Shown piece after piece: positions 1-9,390 of a stretch of DNA of 30,461 nt. The stretch comes from Chromera velia (taxonomy: Eukaryota > Sar > Chromeraceae). Every line of letters starts with the position of its first letter. Position 1 is the stretch's first letter. The position numbers and the translations under genes were made by a program. A model generated the notes under the pieces. The model saw only the letters and a program-made list of their open reading frames with translations. It ran no database searches and had not been told where the DNA came from. The stretch covers positions 2,501-32,961 of the forward strand of contig JAHBMJ010000265.1 in NCBI GenBank assembly GCA_018398765.1. The letters run 5' to 3'.

Positions 1-400
1 ATGCAGTCCTCCTCTTTCCTGTTCTGACCATGAGAAACAGAGAGGGCTCCAGCAGAGAATACGTTTGAGACAAAAACGAGCGAAATCGGTGGTAAATTGA
101 GAAAATTGGAGGGAGTAGTTGTTTGGTCTTACCTTCACAGCCAAGTATACCCCCAGATTCTAAGTCCACAACCCGTCTATTCGCTAAGCCCCTCGTAGAG
201 ATGTTAGGAGAACGTAGATATGGGCGGGAGTGGATGGATGCAGAGCCAGAAGAGGAAAGGTCTCGCCCCAAAGACATACAGGGGGCCCGCCCCGGGAGTT
301 ACAGAGTGATGAGGATAAGAGGCGACGGAAGAACCAAGCCTGAAAGTCATAACCCCTCCGTCGGGCCGAGTCGGGCCTGAAAGTCACCGTCGGGCCGAGT
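1..400. other. unassigned left edge
   Basis: No gene is supported here. Short open frames on both strands lack family signatures. A direct repeat of about 14 bases built on GTCGGGCCGAGTC occurs twice, at about 360-371 and 389-401, each next to the words GAAAGTCA. A lone half-match to the hairpin repeat described further right (GCCCTAGAGTT) lies at about 411. The stretch may be the 5' part of the decayed element that follows. Confidence 0.3.
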
Positions 401-422
401 CAGGCTACGCCCTAGAGTTGTA

Positions 423-785
423 TTGACTCCAAGGAGGAGAAACCAAGACATCAAGGCAGAGGGAGGAGGGTCTCCTTCCAGAATGGGAGGTCCTGTGCAG
501 GATGACAGCCGATCGAACAGGTTGGATACAAGTCGGACTGGGGGCGGGGAGGATAATGACGCTGGTCGAGTAGCTCACTATTCCCTCCCAGACCCCAATT
601 CGGAGAGTAAGAGCCCTCCAAACCCCTCCACAGTAGAGGCCTTGTCAGACGATTGCTCTGTGGAGATCATAGATGAGGCTACGGCTCCACGCAGACCCTT
701 CCCGTTCCCGCAGATCCTCGGCCCCGTAGGATTTCGGAATACACAGCATGATAGGTGTTTGGGTCGTGCCTCCATGGCACTATGA
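423..785 (+). pseudogene. disordered acidic coding remnant, part of mobile element
   Basis: An open stretch of about 120 codons, rich in Ser, Pro, Arg and Asp. Near its C-terminal third it contains SDDCSVEIIDEA. This has the form of a SUMO-interacting motif: a short hydrophobic strand (V-E-I-I-D) preceded by acidic and Ser residues. It lies just upstream, same strand, of the Ulp1-like protease remnant, so it could be the N-terminal region of the same polyprotein. That link is inference; low-complexity sequence can produce such strings by chance. No homologous family is recognised. Confidence 0.3.
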
Positions 786-964
786 AGTGGGAGAGGGAGG
801 ATAGCAAGAACAACGGATGGAGTAGGCCTAATCCCCCGACGGGTGGGCAATAATAGGAGCAAGAGAAGGGTGTCTAGCAAGATGGAGTCACACCTCTGAC
901 CTGCTCCTACCCACACCCCCGTAAGCACAGGACCTGACACTACTTTTAGACCCGACTCGCGCCC

Positions 965-1775
965 ATGCTGTTAACACTCCGTGGAAAGTGGGCCAGAATG
1001 GATCCAAGGGGACTGTGGGGTGATTTTCAGATGGATAAAGAGGTATTGAGAGCAGGTCTGCTGGCAGCATTGGTTAAGAATCGCTTTGAGTCCCCCCGAG
1101 AGTCGAGTGACAAGAAGATATTCGTTTTCAGCACGAGACTGCCTACTGAGGCAGGGAAGACTACAGAGGGAGTACCCCAGTTTTAATGGGGGAGCGACCA
1201 CCCAGGTACCTTATCAGCGGCCCTGGGGGGTCCATTGAGTGTACTGGAGGGGATGGTGCTGGAGGCAGGGTTCTGGTTTGTCCCAGTGTATGATTATGAA
1301 CCACGGCACTGGTACGGCATAATGGTAAGGAATGGGGGGGAAGGTGCTGACATAGGGGGCAGAGTCATGATAGTGAGCTTGGATTCACTTAGTCGCACGA
1401 CCACTGCCCCTAGCCTCCTGAAGGAGGGGAAAAGGAGAGTGTTCAGGAGAGTCGCTCTGATGGCAATAGAACTGTCTAGGGCAGTGAGAGGATACGTTCC
1501 TCAGATTTGGGTGGACTTCCTGTGTGAACAGCCGAGCATGGAAATAGTTGAGCTATCTGTCCCCCAGCAGACGGATTTCAATGAGTGACTACTATTCCGA
1601 TACGGCGACTCTAGCCTGCCTGGTTGCCATCCTCAGGTATGACTCGGGAGAGTGGGAAAGCATGTTCCACCAGACTGATGACCAGCCGCATGTGATCCTG
1701 GCCAGGAGGGGATGGATGGCAATCCGCCTCAGGGAGCAGCTGGTGACAGTTATGTCTGAGGTAGCAGGAACGTGA
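965..1775 (+). pseudogene. C48/Ulp1-like cysteine protease domain of a mobile element, broken
   Basis: The segment reads as one decayed domain. Family-typical pieces appear in order: a hydrophobic strand KIFVFSTRL, then FWFVPVYDYEPRHWYGIMV, where the H-W pair is the place of the catalytic His of Ulp1/SENP peptidases. Next come MIVSLDSLS (the D-S-L strand with the catalytic Asp) and VPQQTD (the Gln before the catalytic Cys), followed by a C-terminal part containing ACLVAILRY. In C48 peptidases this fold cleaves SUMO or polyprotein junctions. C48-like domains are also carried by several classes of transposon, which fits the repeat-filled surroundings. The copy is broken, with a few breaks, and cannot be expected to be active. 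The family of the host element is undecided; LINE-type is favoured by the endonuclease downstream. Confidence 0.5.
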
Positions 1776-2110
1776 GGAGGTGAACCTCCAGAGGGGAGAT
1801 ATGAAGTGACGCGGTCGGGGGTTTGGAAGATCGCCAGGAGGTGGATGTGCGGGCCTAGATTGGGGAGAGCCAGACAGCATGGCCGCAGGAATACTAACCA
1901 GAGGCAACACGCTCGGTCACAGGTCTGTGAGGGGTGGTGATATTAGGGTGTTGTGTTGGGGGTGGACTCCCCCTGATAGGAAGGGGGCTGTACAAGGCTA
2001 TAGTAGCAGTGCGTGCATAGAGTAGTTACTCACGGTTGTGTACTTGCGTGTGCGTGAGAGAACAGTGCCCTAGAGTTGGGCAGTTCTCGACTAAGGCCTG
2101 GCACTTATAT
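1776..2110 (+). other. non-coding spacer
   Basis: No supported reading frame. It contains a short GC hairpin at about 1961-1976 (GGGGGTGGACTCCCCC) and one outlying copy of the GCCCTAGAG-TTGGGC hairpin motif at about 2066-2080. Confidence 0.3.
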
Positions 2111-2645
2111 TGGGTTACAGGTTTTAATACCTCCTACACATAAGGGTATACGGGGGCTATAATGTTACGCTTACTTCAAAAGTGGTCCCAATCGATCAAT
2201 CTCATGAGGTTACGTCTAAAAATATTGAAAACATCTTCTGTTGATTGAGGTTATATGAGAAACTGACGAAAAACGATGTGTCCCTTTGACTTTGTAGCCA
2301 AACCCCTTGTAACCTTATAACCTGTAACCTAAAATAACCCTCTTTAAAAGTGATGTAACCTTCATCTACATGCATTTTAAAGTGTTTTTGAAGTGATTTG
2401 AAGAGTTTTTGAAAGTTGACTTTTTGGTTGGTTACGGACCTCAAGACCGCCTGTAACCTTGTAACCTGTAACCTTGCAAGGGGACATATCTAATAAGAGG
2501 TGTAACCTCATGTAACCACATAAACTATACAGTAAAAGTGATTGATTTCGAAGTAACTCAACATGCCGGACCTCCAGCTTGTGTGAAAAGCTCGTCCAAA
2601 TGTTTTTTTGTTCATTTTTTATGTTATTTTTGCACTTGTAACCTT
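2110..2645. repeat. interspersed GTAACC repeat cluster
   Basis: The word TGTAACC(T) or its complement GGTTAC(A) recurs at about 2113, 2208, 2308, 2325, 2354, 2430, 2452, 2461, 2468, 2501, 2512 and 2636. Sometimes it is back to back (CTTGTAACCTGTAACCTTG), sometimes 20-90 bases apart. The region between is AT-rich and has no supported gene. The sequence is not a known telomere repeat (TTTAGGG/TTAGGG type). It could be a degenerate minisatellite or a cluster of binding sites; the function is unknown. Confidence 0.5.
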
Positions 2646-2730
2646 ATATGAGCCCAAGAGTGCCCCCTCCTAGGTTCTCGACTTATGAGCCTTGAGAGTG
2701 AAATGCTCTAGAGCTGAGCTACTCTCGGTG
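2640..2730 (-). other. tRNA-like segment (not a convincing tRNA)
   Basis: On the - strand, CCGAGAG (about 2718-2724) can pair with CTCTTGG (about 2652-2658) over seven positions with one G-U. It is followed by TA and a D-arm-like hairpin GCTC-AGCTCTA-GAGC close to the internal box A of tRNA genes. The string CTCATAA, typical of a Met anticodon loop, is present but has no matching stem. No T-loop (GTTCRANNC) sits at the right place. I therefore read it as a tRNA-derived relic or chance similarity, perhaps the head of a SINE-like repeat from which the neighbouring hairpin array grew. Confidence 0.25.
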
Positions 2731-3862
2731 TCCATATGAAAGCTTACATAGGTGTGTATATGCCCTAGAGCTGGGCTACCACCAGCTTGTCACCCTTGAG
2801 TGTGCGTTGCCTTAGAGCTAGGCCGCCCTTGCTTCCTTTTATACGTTTGGATAGTGTTACCTTAAGAACCCACTGATTCGTGGTGATAGATTCATTTTTG
2901 CAGGAGGGAGGACGTTTTGATGCAGGGGTGGCATCGCAGGACAGCACCGAAGAGTTTGTAGAAGGGGGGGCCACTGAGCTGGAGACTCAGCGGGAAGGAG
3001 TGGTTGCCGCTGTGGCAGCAGGAGAGTCGGCGGCGAGTGGTCGCACACCGTCTGGGACCGGGGAGCAGAATGGACAGGTATGTGGGAGGGACGGTAACAA
3101 ACTGGTTGCCTCAGTACGGGGCACACAGTTGCTTTGCTTCTGTACATATGGGGTGCAGTGCCCTAGAGCTAGGCTGCCCCGGGTTCCTAAACTGAGTGTG
3201 CATCGCTTTAGAGCTGGGCCGCCCTTGTTTTCCCCCATCTGCCTGTTTGAGTGTCGCCCTAGAACTGGGCCGCTCGCATCCTCTTATGATCATGCTGACT
3301 GCATAACCCCTTAAACTGAGCTGCGGTCACTCTCTCTGCTGCTACATTGTTCGAATGCTTGGGCTGACAGTCAGCAAATGCAATGTCATATGAGTTAGCG
3401 AAGCTGTGTCTGTCAGGGTTTATAGTATGGGGACCCACTGTCTGCGTGGTGATGGATTTGTTTATCGCAGGGGCAGAGACTTTCTGGTGGCAGGCTGACA
3501 CCACAGAATGGCCACGGAAGGGCAGAGAAGAGAGAAACAGTGGGGAGATGACGGGAAGGAGAAAGTGCCGATGGGAGGGCCAGAGCACCGTCGGAGGAAG
3601 TGGAACATGGCCTAGAACAGAGGACTAGAGCGAACAGGTATGTTGAGGGCCGCAGTGGGGTTGGAAGTTCCTTGGATTCCACATATAGGGATGCACTGCC
3701 CTAGAGCTGGGCTGCCCCCAGATTGCCGTCCTGAGAGTGCATTGCCTTAGAGCTAGGCCGCCCTTGCTTCTCTACTCTGTCTATCTGAGTGCTGCCCTAG
3801 AATTGGGCCACTCCTACTCCCTTTATGAGGTGCTGGCTGCATAATCCCAAGAGCTGGACTGC
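2700..3862. repeat. array of GCCC-TAGAGCT-GGGC hairpin repeats
   Basis: A 15-base motif recurs at about 2705, 2762, 2809, 3160, 3205, 3256, 3306, 3698, 3744, 3794 and 3845. Inside clusters the spacing is 45-51 bases. Each copy reads as a four-base stem around a seven-base loop. Stem pairs differ but usually still pair: GCCC/GGGC, GCCT/AGGC, GCTC/GAGC, and GCTT/GGGC through G-U. The loop is TAGAGCT or a one-to-two-base variant (TAGAACT, TAGAATT). Copies at 3306 and 3845 are the most decayed. Text after each motif is also related (often GCCGCCCTTG or GCTGCCCC), so the true unit is about 45-50 bases. No coding frame runs through it. Confidence 0.65.
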
Positions 3863-3925
3863 GGTTGCCTTCTTTGCTGCTGTGAGCGTTAAATAAGTGC
3901 CTGCGGCTGGCAGTCAGATGCAGTC
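2869..3925 (+). repeat. tandem duplication of an exon-like unit with repeat tail
   Basis: Two diverged copies, about 2869-3380 and 3432-3925, share the same order. Each opens with CCACTG..GTGGTGAT(A/G)GATT and a T-rich run ending in GCAG. A GC-rich insert of about 170-190 bases follows, ending ACAGGTATGT, then a three-to-four-copy block of the hairpin repeat, then a common tail (GCTGACAGTCAG / GCTGGCAGTCAG). A possible third start lies at about 3978. The insert has splice-like edges (GCAG before, AG/GTATGT after), so the unit resembles a duplicated exon plus intron. The inserts have little convincing coding similarity to each other and no recognised family. Confidence 0.45.
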
Positions 3926-4049
3926 AGGGGCACTTATGTGGCAGTGATGACACAGCTTGCCAGGGGGTGGTTTTGGTGACCCTCTGATTGAGTGACCATT
4001 GGCATGCTAGATTGGTATGATATTTATTATAGGACCAAGGTTCCCCTAC

Positions 4050-6190
4050 TGGTGGCTCCACCCCCCACCGAGCTACGCCCCAAGGTTTTGAGTGCTTCTG
4101 AGGGGACAGACGGACGTCAGTTAAAGTGGAGGTGACCACCGCACCGAACCCATTCATACCGGAGGGATGGGGGCAACGTACCCGGTCGCCCAGACCCGTC
4201 TGTCTCGCACAGTTTCTTGATCCCTCGGACAATATCTCTGACTGGGCAGATCAAGATGACCCAGGCCTGATGACGGGATCTAGTGAAGCCATACTGAGGT
4301 CGTGCCAGAGGACAATGAGGTTGTATAAGGAGCTGTTTGAGCCGGGGGGAATCTTTGAGGGGTGGAGGAGGGATGACAGGGCAGGGCTCAGTAGGGGGAG
4401 AGGACCCCTATCGACGGAGATCCTCTCGGTGAGCAGAGCTGCCCCCAGTGGCACCCCTTAGGCTACTGACCCTCCGAGTCGGGGGGTGGAGGAATTAGGT
4501 GGCAAAGTGTGGTGGGCACTCCGTGAGAGGGAACGCGTGAATGACACCTTTGGAGAATATGCGAGGGAGCTTTTTCTTCATCACCTAGGACAGGGTGATC
4601 AGCAAGAACATGGGCGGACCCGGCCACATCAGTTGGGAGGAGTTGCCGCCTCAGTCCCACCGATACCGTAAAGCGGCCAAAGCCAGATGTTAGGCCAGAT
4701 GCCACTGAGTGGGGGATAACAGTCGCATGGGCAGTCCTTTAGTTCCGTTACAGCGGGACCGACAACGCCTCCCTCCAATGTGCAACCCCCGCTGGGAGGT
4801 GAGACTGCCCAGCCTCGAGATCTGGGGCTGTAGGTGATGATGGTAGGCGGGTGCCACCCGGCTCACAGTAGGCAGGCGACCCCCCCGCAATACACTAGTG
4901 GGAACCCACCTCAGTCGCACCGGGATGCTCAGCCTGGTGCAAACATTATCCCTCGGCTCCTGATCTCCCCACCCTCGCAGAGTTCTCAGCAGGTGACGTT
5001 GCCACAGGAAACAGTAGTAGAACAGGGTGCTACACAGCAAAACACTACTCAGCCAGGAGGGAGGAGGAGGGCCCCCAGTTTAAGTACAGGTATGAATGGG
5101 AAAGGAGGGACCCATACGGCCGTGGTGGCTGCTCTCTCTTTAGCGCAGGGACTCTCCTCCTCTCTGGCAGCAGCAGCCGGAGGATCCCAGACTGCAGCAT
5201 CGTGGAGGTCAGGCAGGGGGAGTAAAGTAAAGTCTGGAGCCGCACCTCCGCAGGTCATCGGAGGTAAACGAGATCATGGACACCTAACGCCCCCTGACGA
5301 TATCCAGACTGACGGTCTAACAGATCCCTCCTTGCCCTCAATACAGAAAGACTCCCCCAAGCACCCAAAGTCCACTGTATTGCCCCCCCCCCTTATCCTC
5401 TTCTCTGCCTAGTCATTCAAAATCGCTCTCACAGACCCTAACTAACAGTCTCAGAACCCCTCCCCCCAACCGCCGCGTCGCTGCTTCCGCTGCGGTGATG
5501 GTCCCACCCCCCTTGATCCCAATAGTTGGAAAAGCCCCTGCTGGGTCCAGAGAGACGGCTGCGGCGGGCTGTGGTAGTCCCTCCACACTTGGGAAACGAA
5601 GTTGGGAGAGTGCTGCAGTAGCAGCACCATCTGCTTCAGCAGGAGGGAGGCCCTTCCTGACCTTTCCGCATTTGACCGCTCCGAGGCAGGGTGAATCGGT
5701 CTTCTCGACGCCCCCCCGCAGACAGTCCCCAGGACAGACCCTCCCTGAGTTCGGTCCTGACACGCAGCCCCACGTGGGGCCCGACACTGATGATGGTACA
5801 GAACCTACGGCCCTCTCTCTGGCAAGGCTGCCCCCACCAAGGGCTCGCACCGAGGCCCCCACAAGGTAGCAGACGCGTGAAAGCCCTCCCGAAGGCATGC
5901 TAGTGGATGTGTTTGTAGGGGACCGGGGTTTCCTCACAGGCTCGGCTGTCCCCCAGACAGTGGAGCCCTCTATCTCCTTGTCTCCGCCCCTCGGAGTCCA
6001 CCAACCCCCCCAACCATTTGGGGTGACAGCTACCCCGGACCCGTTGCCCCCTCCAGGGTCTAGTCTGCTTTTTCCGCCCCCCGTTTCCTCACGCCCCCCA
6101 CAGGACTCAGGTGGGGAGGACTCAGGGGCGATGTTGGGTCTCAGCAGGCAAGCGGCGGCCCCAGAGGGAAACGGGGGCTCTCTGTAATAT
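4050..6190 (+). pseudogene. long decayed open region, helical start then Pro/Ser/Gly-rich, of mobile element
   Basis: Open frames cover most of 4050-6190 in the + direction. The first part (to about 4670) is charged and probably helical, with segments such as TMRLYKELFEPGGIFEGW and GEYARELFLHHLGQ. The remainder is very rich in Pro, Ser, Gly, Thr and Gln (many PP, SS and AAA runs) and looks disordered. It sits upstream of the LINE-type endonuclease on the same strand, where a LINE would carry an ORF1-like or N-terminal region. No zinc knuckle or RRM was seen. It is broken, with several breaks. Assignment to the same element as the endonuclease is inference. Confidence 0.35.
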
Positions 6191-6396
6191 CGGGGCCAAG
6201 CACTGGGAAGAAACAGAGGTGGAGTAGTATAAGAGAGGGTGATGAATGTTAGCTGGAAGAAAACGATCATTGTCTCGCTGGGGGGGTACGAGAGGTAGGC
6301 ATAACTGTGATTTCCTCCCCTGTGACTTGTTTCTCAGATGCTCCCAGACACCCTAGTCAAGGTAGGAGTCTGACCCCCCGACTGTCCGCACGGTTG

Positions 6397-6976
6397 CTAA
6401 TGCATTGAAAGCAATAATTGTAATTGCAATAATTGTAAATAATTGGGAGCAATAATTCTTTATAAGCTCTTAGCTCATTATAATTTATTGCAATAATTGT
6501 ATATAATTATTTTAAAATTGAGAGTCTGAGGTGTTTTATTGGGCTCAAAACTAGTGAAAAACAAGGCTAAACGCGCGTTATAGGGCGCCAAAGCGATCAA
6601 GCATACGCGCGGTGCAAAGCTAGGGTGCAAAGTGGGCGTGGTGCGCATGCAGTGCGACTGCTTTGCACGCAATTAAGCCACGTAGACTGATGAAACACGC
6701 GTACGTATACGTATAATACTGTTACATATATGTATTTATGGAAATGGCTCGGTCTTCTGTTGTTGTCTGTTGTTTGGTAGCTTCAACCGACTAAGTAAAA
6801 CAAAGGAACAGTGAGAAGAGTTCTGAGTTTCTCCGTTCTTTTAACGATGTCGTACTATGGCCTTGCACCAGAACATATTTTTAAACACTTCTATGAACAG
6901 ACTCCGTTGCAAGACAGTACAGAAACAAACGATAAAGGAGAGGTCATCAAAGGTAAGTATGCCTGTCCGCACAGTT
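6397..6976. mobile_element. nested insertion flanked by a 14-base near-repeat, type unknown
   Basis: The string CTGTCCGCACGGTT at about 6381-6394 recurs as CTGTCCGCACAGTT at about 6963-6976, one mismatch in 14. Between them lies AT-rich sequence with three or four copies of GCAATAATTGTA (6411-6500), then a GC-richer stretch. The flanking Pro/Ser-rich region appears on both sides, so the repeat may be a target-site duplication of a retroposed insert. No coding frame of a known family is visible inside. A GTAAGT splice-donor-like site lies at about 6953. Chance or a local duplication is the alternative. Confidence 0.35.
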
Positions 6977-7203
6977 AGCGTCGGTTGCCTACTAAAGCCT
7001 CGACTGTACACCAGTCTGGTGGTACTGCACAGGTTTGCTCAGAGGGGACTGCTTTGAATGGTCAGGCTCCTAATGCCTTTAGGGGGGAACGTAATAGTGA
7101 ACTGACCGCTAGTGGTAGTGGGTGCCCCTCCATGACTGGGGCTAGCGAGGACCCGACCCCTGACTTCCTTTTACCCCCGCTGAGATCTGATGGTAGCCTA
7201 CTA
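6977..7203 (+). pseudogene. element coding remnant left of the inverted-repeat insertion
   Basis: A Ser/Gly/Pro-rich open stretch of about 77 codons, ending SGSGCPSMTGASEDPTPDF and a few more residues at the edge of the 7204 insertion. Composition matches the open stretch resuming at 8544, which suggests one coding region split by the insertion. No domain is recognised. Confidence 0.35.
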
Positions 7204-7580
7204 CCGTATGTTCAATAAATAGAGTTTGAAAAAATTTTAAAAAAATCTCACATATTCAAGAAGGATACTCTAAAACAGCCATACAAAACAACATACAGCC
7301 AGGGGTTGGAATTCATACTTTTGCTCTCTAGAGCGCTTCACAATCTTTAGATAGTCAGAAAAAAAAAAAAATGCAAAATCCGATTTCGAAACAAAAAACC
7401 TAAGTTTTTCACAAAGCATTAAAAAAGATTGCTTATGACTCCGCTGTGTCAATAGATATATTTTTCAAGGATTAGTTGTATATCAGTGGGAGTTTACACA
7501 CAAAAAGTTTTAGTTTCTAACTCTTCATCGTTGTAAAGTTATATCTTTTGAAATTTTGCGGTGAATTATTGAATATACGG
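7204..7580. mobile_element. short TIR element (MITE-like), copy 1
   Basis: A 377-base element whose ends are inverted repeats: CCGTATGTTCAATAA at the left and TTATTGAATATACGG at the right, one mismatch. TA stands on both sides (7202-7203 and 7581-7582), as expected for a TA target duplication of the Tc1/mariner type. It has no transposase frame, so it would be non-autonomous. A second copy lies 574 bases to the right in the same direction, about 95 % identical by eye. Confidence 0.65.
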
Positions 7581-7582
7581 TA

Positions 7583-8154
7583 TACTGGGCCGCGGCGGGC
7601 CTCAGCGCACGCTGGGACAAGACGAGGCCGCGCGCCGGTCAAAGCTTGTATGCATGCATGCTACCAGCCTGCAGAAGAGCACCCTGCAGTATCAAAATCG
7701 CATCATTCATCTGATCCAGTCCCTCCGAGAGAGTTATATTAGGTCTATCTGTGGGGCGGTCCAGGGAAGGGCAAAGCGGGTGGTAGAGGCATTAGGGTAC
7801 CATCACCTTAGTGATTAAACTTCACATGAACACAGACTTGCAAACAGATTGTAAACAACTTCATGCTATACAACAATTATATCGTTTCATACTACGATAC
7901 TTTTTTTTCTTTTAAGCCTTTTAGTGCGATCTAATATCTTAAAAGAATTTGATCCAGGTATGTATGCTGATCAGTATATAATTTTAGTTATTTTTAGTCA
8001 TTTTAATTAAAAACACATTTTTTTTAAAAAAAGTGCCCCAGTACTCTTTTCTAATAATATATAAAAGCTAAGAGTAGTTTGCCTTTATTTATAAGAAAGA
8101 AACTCTGAATGTACGTTAAAACATTTTATTTTAATTTTTTTGCGAGCGTGCATT
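7583..8154. other. interior between the two TIR elements
   Basis: Left part (to about 7800) is GC-rich and includes CGCGCGCCGGTCAAAGCTTG followed by TATGCATGCATGC. This is like the block in front of the uL13m gene, which also holds AAGCTTG and TGCATGCATGC. The right part is strongly AT-rich with poly-T and poly-A runs. No gene is supported. It is either target sequence between two independent insertions or the inside of one composite element of about 1.33 kb. Confidence 0.35.
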
Positions 8155-8529
8155 CCGTATGTTCAATAAATAGAGTTTGAAAAAATTTCAAAAAAATCTC
8201 ATATGTTTAAGAAGGATACTCTAAAACAGCCGTACAAAAAAACATATAGCCGGGGGTTGGAATTCATACTTTTGCTCTCTAGAGCGCTTCACAATCTTTA
8301 GATAGTCAGAAAAAAAAAAAATGCAAAATCCGATTTCAAACAAAAAACCTAAGTTTTTCACAAAGCATTAAAAAAGATTGCTTATGACTCCGCTGTGTTA
8401 ATAGATATATTTTTCAAGGATTAGTTGTATATCAGTGGGAGTTTATACACAAAAAGTTTCAGTTTCTAACTCTTTATCGTTGCAAAGTTATATCTTTTGA
8501 AATTTTATGGTGAATTATTGAACATACGG
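8155..8529. mobile_element. short TIR element (MITE-like), copy 2
   Basis: A 375-base direct copy of the element at 7204-7580, with ends CCGTATGTTCAATAA and TTATTGAACATACGG, a perfect 15-base inverted repeat. TA follows at 8530-8531, but the left side reads TT, so the expected target duplication is not intact there. No coding capacity. Confidence 0.65.
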
Positions 8530-8543
8530 TAGTAGTAACGACG

Positions 8544-9390
8544 TTGATTGCAGGCCTGGCAATAGGCACAGCCATCGGAGGGTGTCAAACGGAGCAGGAA
8601 AGCCCCCTACCCCAGATGACGACAGTCACCCCCCGTCTGATGGCCAGTGAGGCTCGTGAACCCCTAGCAGACCCCCAGGGAGGTTTTCCGGGAGATTCGG
8701 CAGGCGGACCATCGGGGTGTAGACTCTCTGTGTCTTGTTCTGAGTTGTCTGATGGCTTCTCTGTGTTCAATAGTAAGATGCTGGCCATACTGTGTGTGAA
8801 TGTTTATGGACTGTCCGACCGCTTACAAATTTTGAATGTCCCCGCTTCCGGGATCTCTTGGACTGCATGAACATCCTTGTATGTACAAAGACGTGCATGC
8901 TGTCAGAAGAATTCTACTTAGATATGTATTGGTGCCTGAATTTCCCGTACTACTACCATGAAACAGCAGATGATCCCACCAGATTTACGGGGGAGGTAGG
9001 CTTTTTCGTGAATCAACAATAATTGTGCCCTGAGGTCCTAAGAAGCAATGCAATCGGCCCTTCCTACGCCTTAATCAGGTTTCCAGTACCTGTTGAACTT
9101 GCCCAGATCCTTGCCAATTCCCTTTGTGATGAAGCCCCTGTAACCGAGGCCAGGATGTTTACAATTGTGGGTGCTTACTTTCCCACCTCCTCTGCATAGC
9201 ACTACGCGGATGTCTCCTCGGACGCCCTCTGGGATGGGATCCAAGGGGTCCTAATATCCTCACCAGCTGACTTCAAAGTCTTGTGTGGGGACTTCAATGC
9301 ACACACGGCCAACTTTAGGGATGTAAGGGTTGCAACACACTTCACCACTTTGCCATGCTTGCTGATAAACGGCCGCTACACCGTCCCATA
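8544..9390 (+). pseudogene. LINE-type (APE-like) endonuclease domain, decayed
   Basis: After a Ser/Pro-rich lead, the region reads as an exonuclease-endonuclease-phosphatase domain of non-LTR retrotransposons. Pieces appear in family order: MLAILCVNVYGLSDR (first strand with the N-x-x-G-L element), FRDLLDCMNILVCTKTCMLS (usually ...QET), GEVGFFVNQQ, then MFTIVGAYFPTSSA, and VLCGDFNAHTANF with the D-F-N metal/catalytic signature. The pieces lie in more than one frame with stops between, so it is not functional. No reverse transcriptase follows before the gene at 10803; part of it could be hidden in the assembly gap, but the flanks of the gap do not look like RT. In the family the endonuclease nicks target DNA to prime reverse transcription. 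Confidence 0.7.

Noticed and set aside
2110-2645. Internal telomere repeat
   Set aside because: GTAACC is not a telomere unit of known alveolates or algae, and the copies are in both directions.
2640-2730. A tRNA gene on the - strand
   Set aside because: An acceptor-like pairing and a D-arm exist, but there is no anticodon stem and no T-arm; kept only as a tRNA-like relic.
5413-6270. - strand open frame of 285 codons, Gly/Pro-rich
   Set aside because: Shadow of the Pro/Ser-rich + strand element frame; no domain, and GC-rich low-complexity DNA opens several frames at once.
7204-8529. LTR retrotransposon with 375 bp terminal repeats
   Set aside because: The repeats do not start TG or end CA, they have their own 15-base inverted ends, and the 574-base interior has no primer site or coding region. 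Two TIR elements explain it better.
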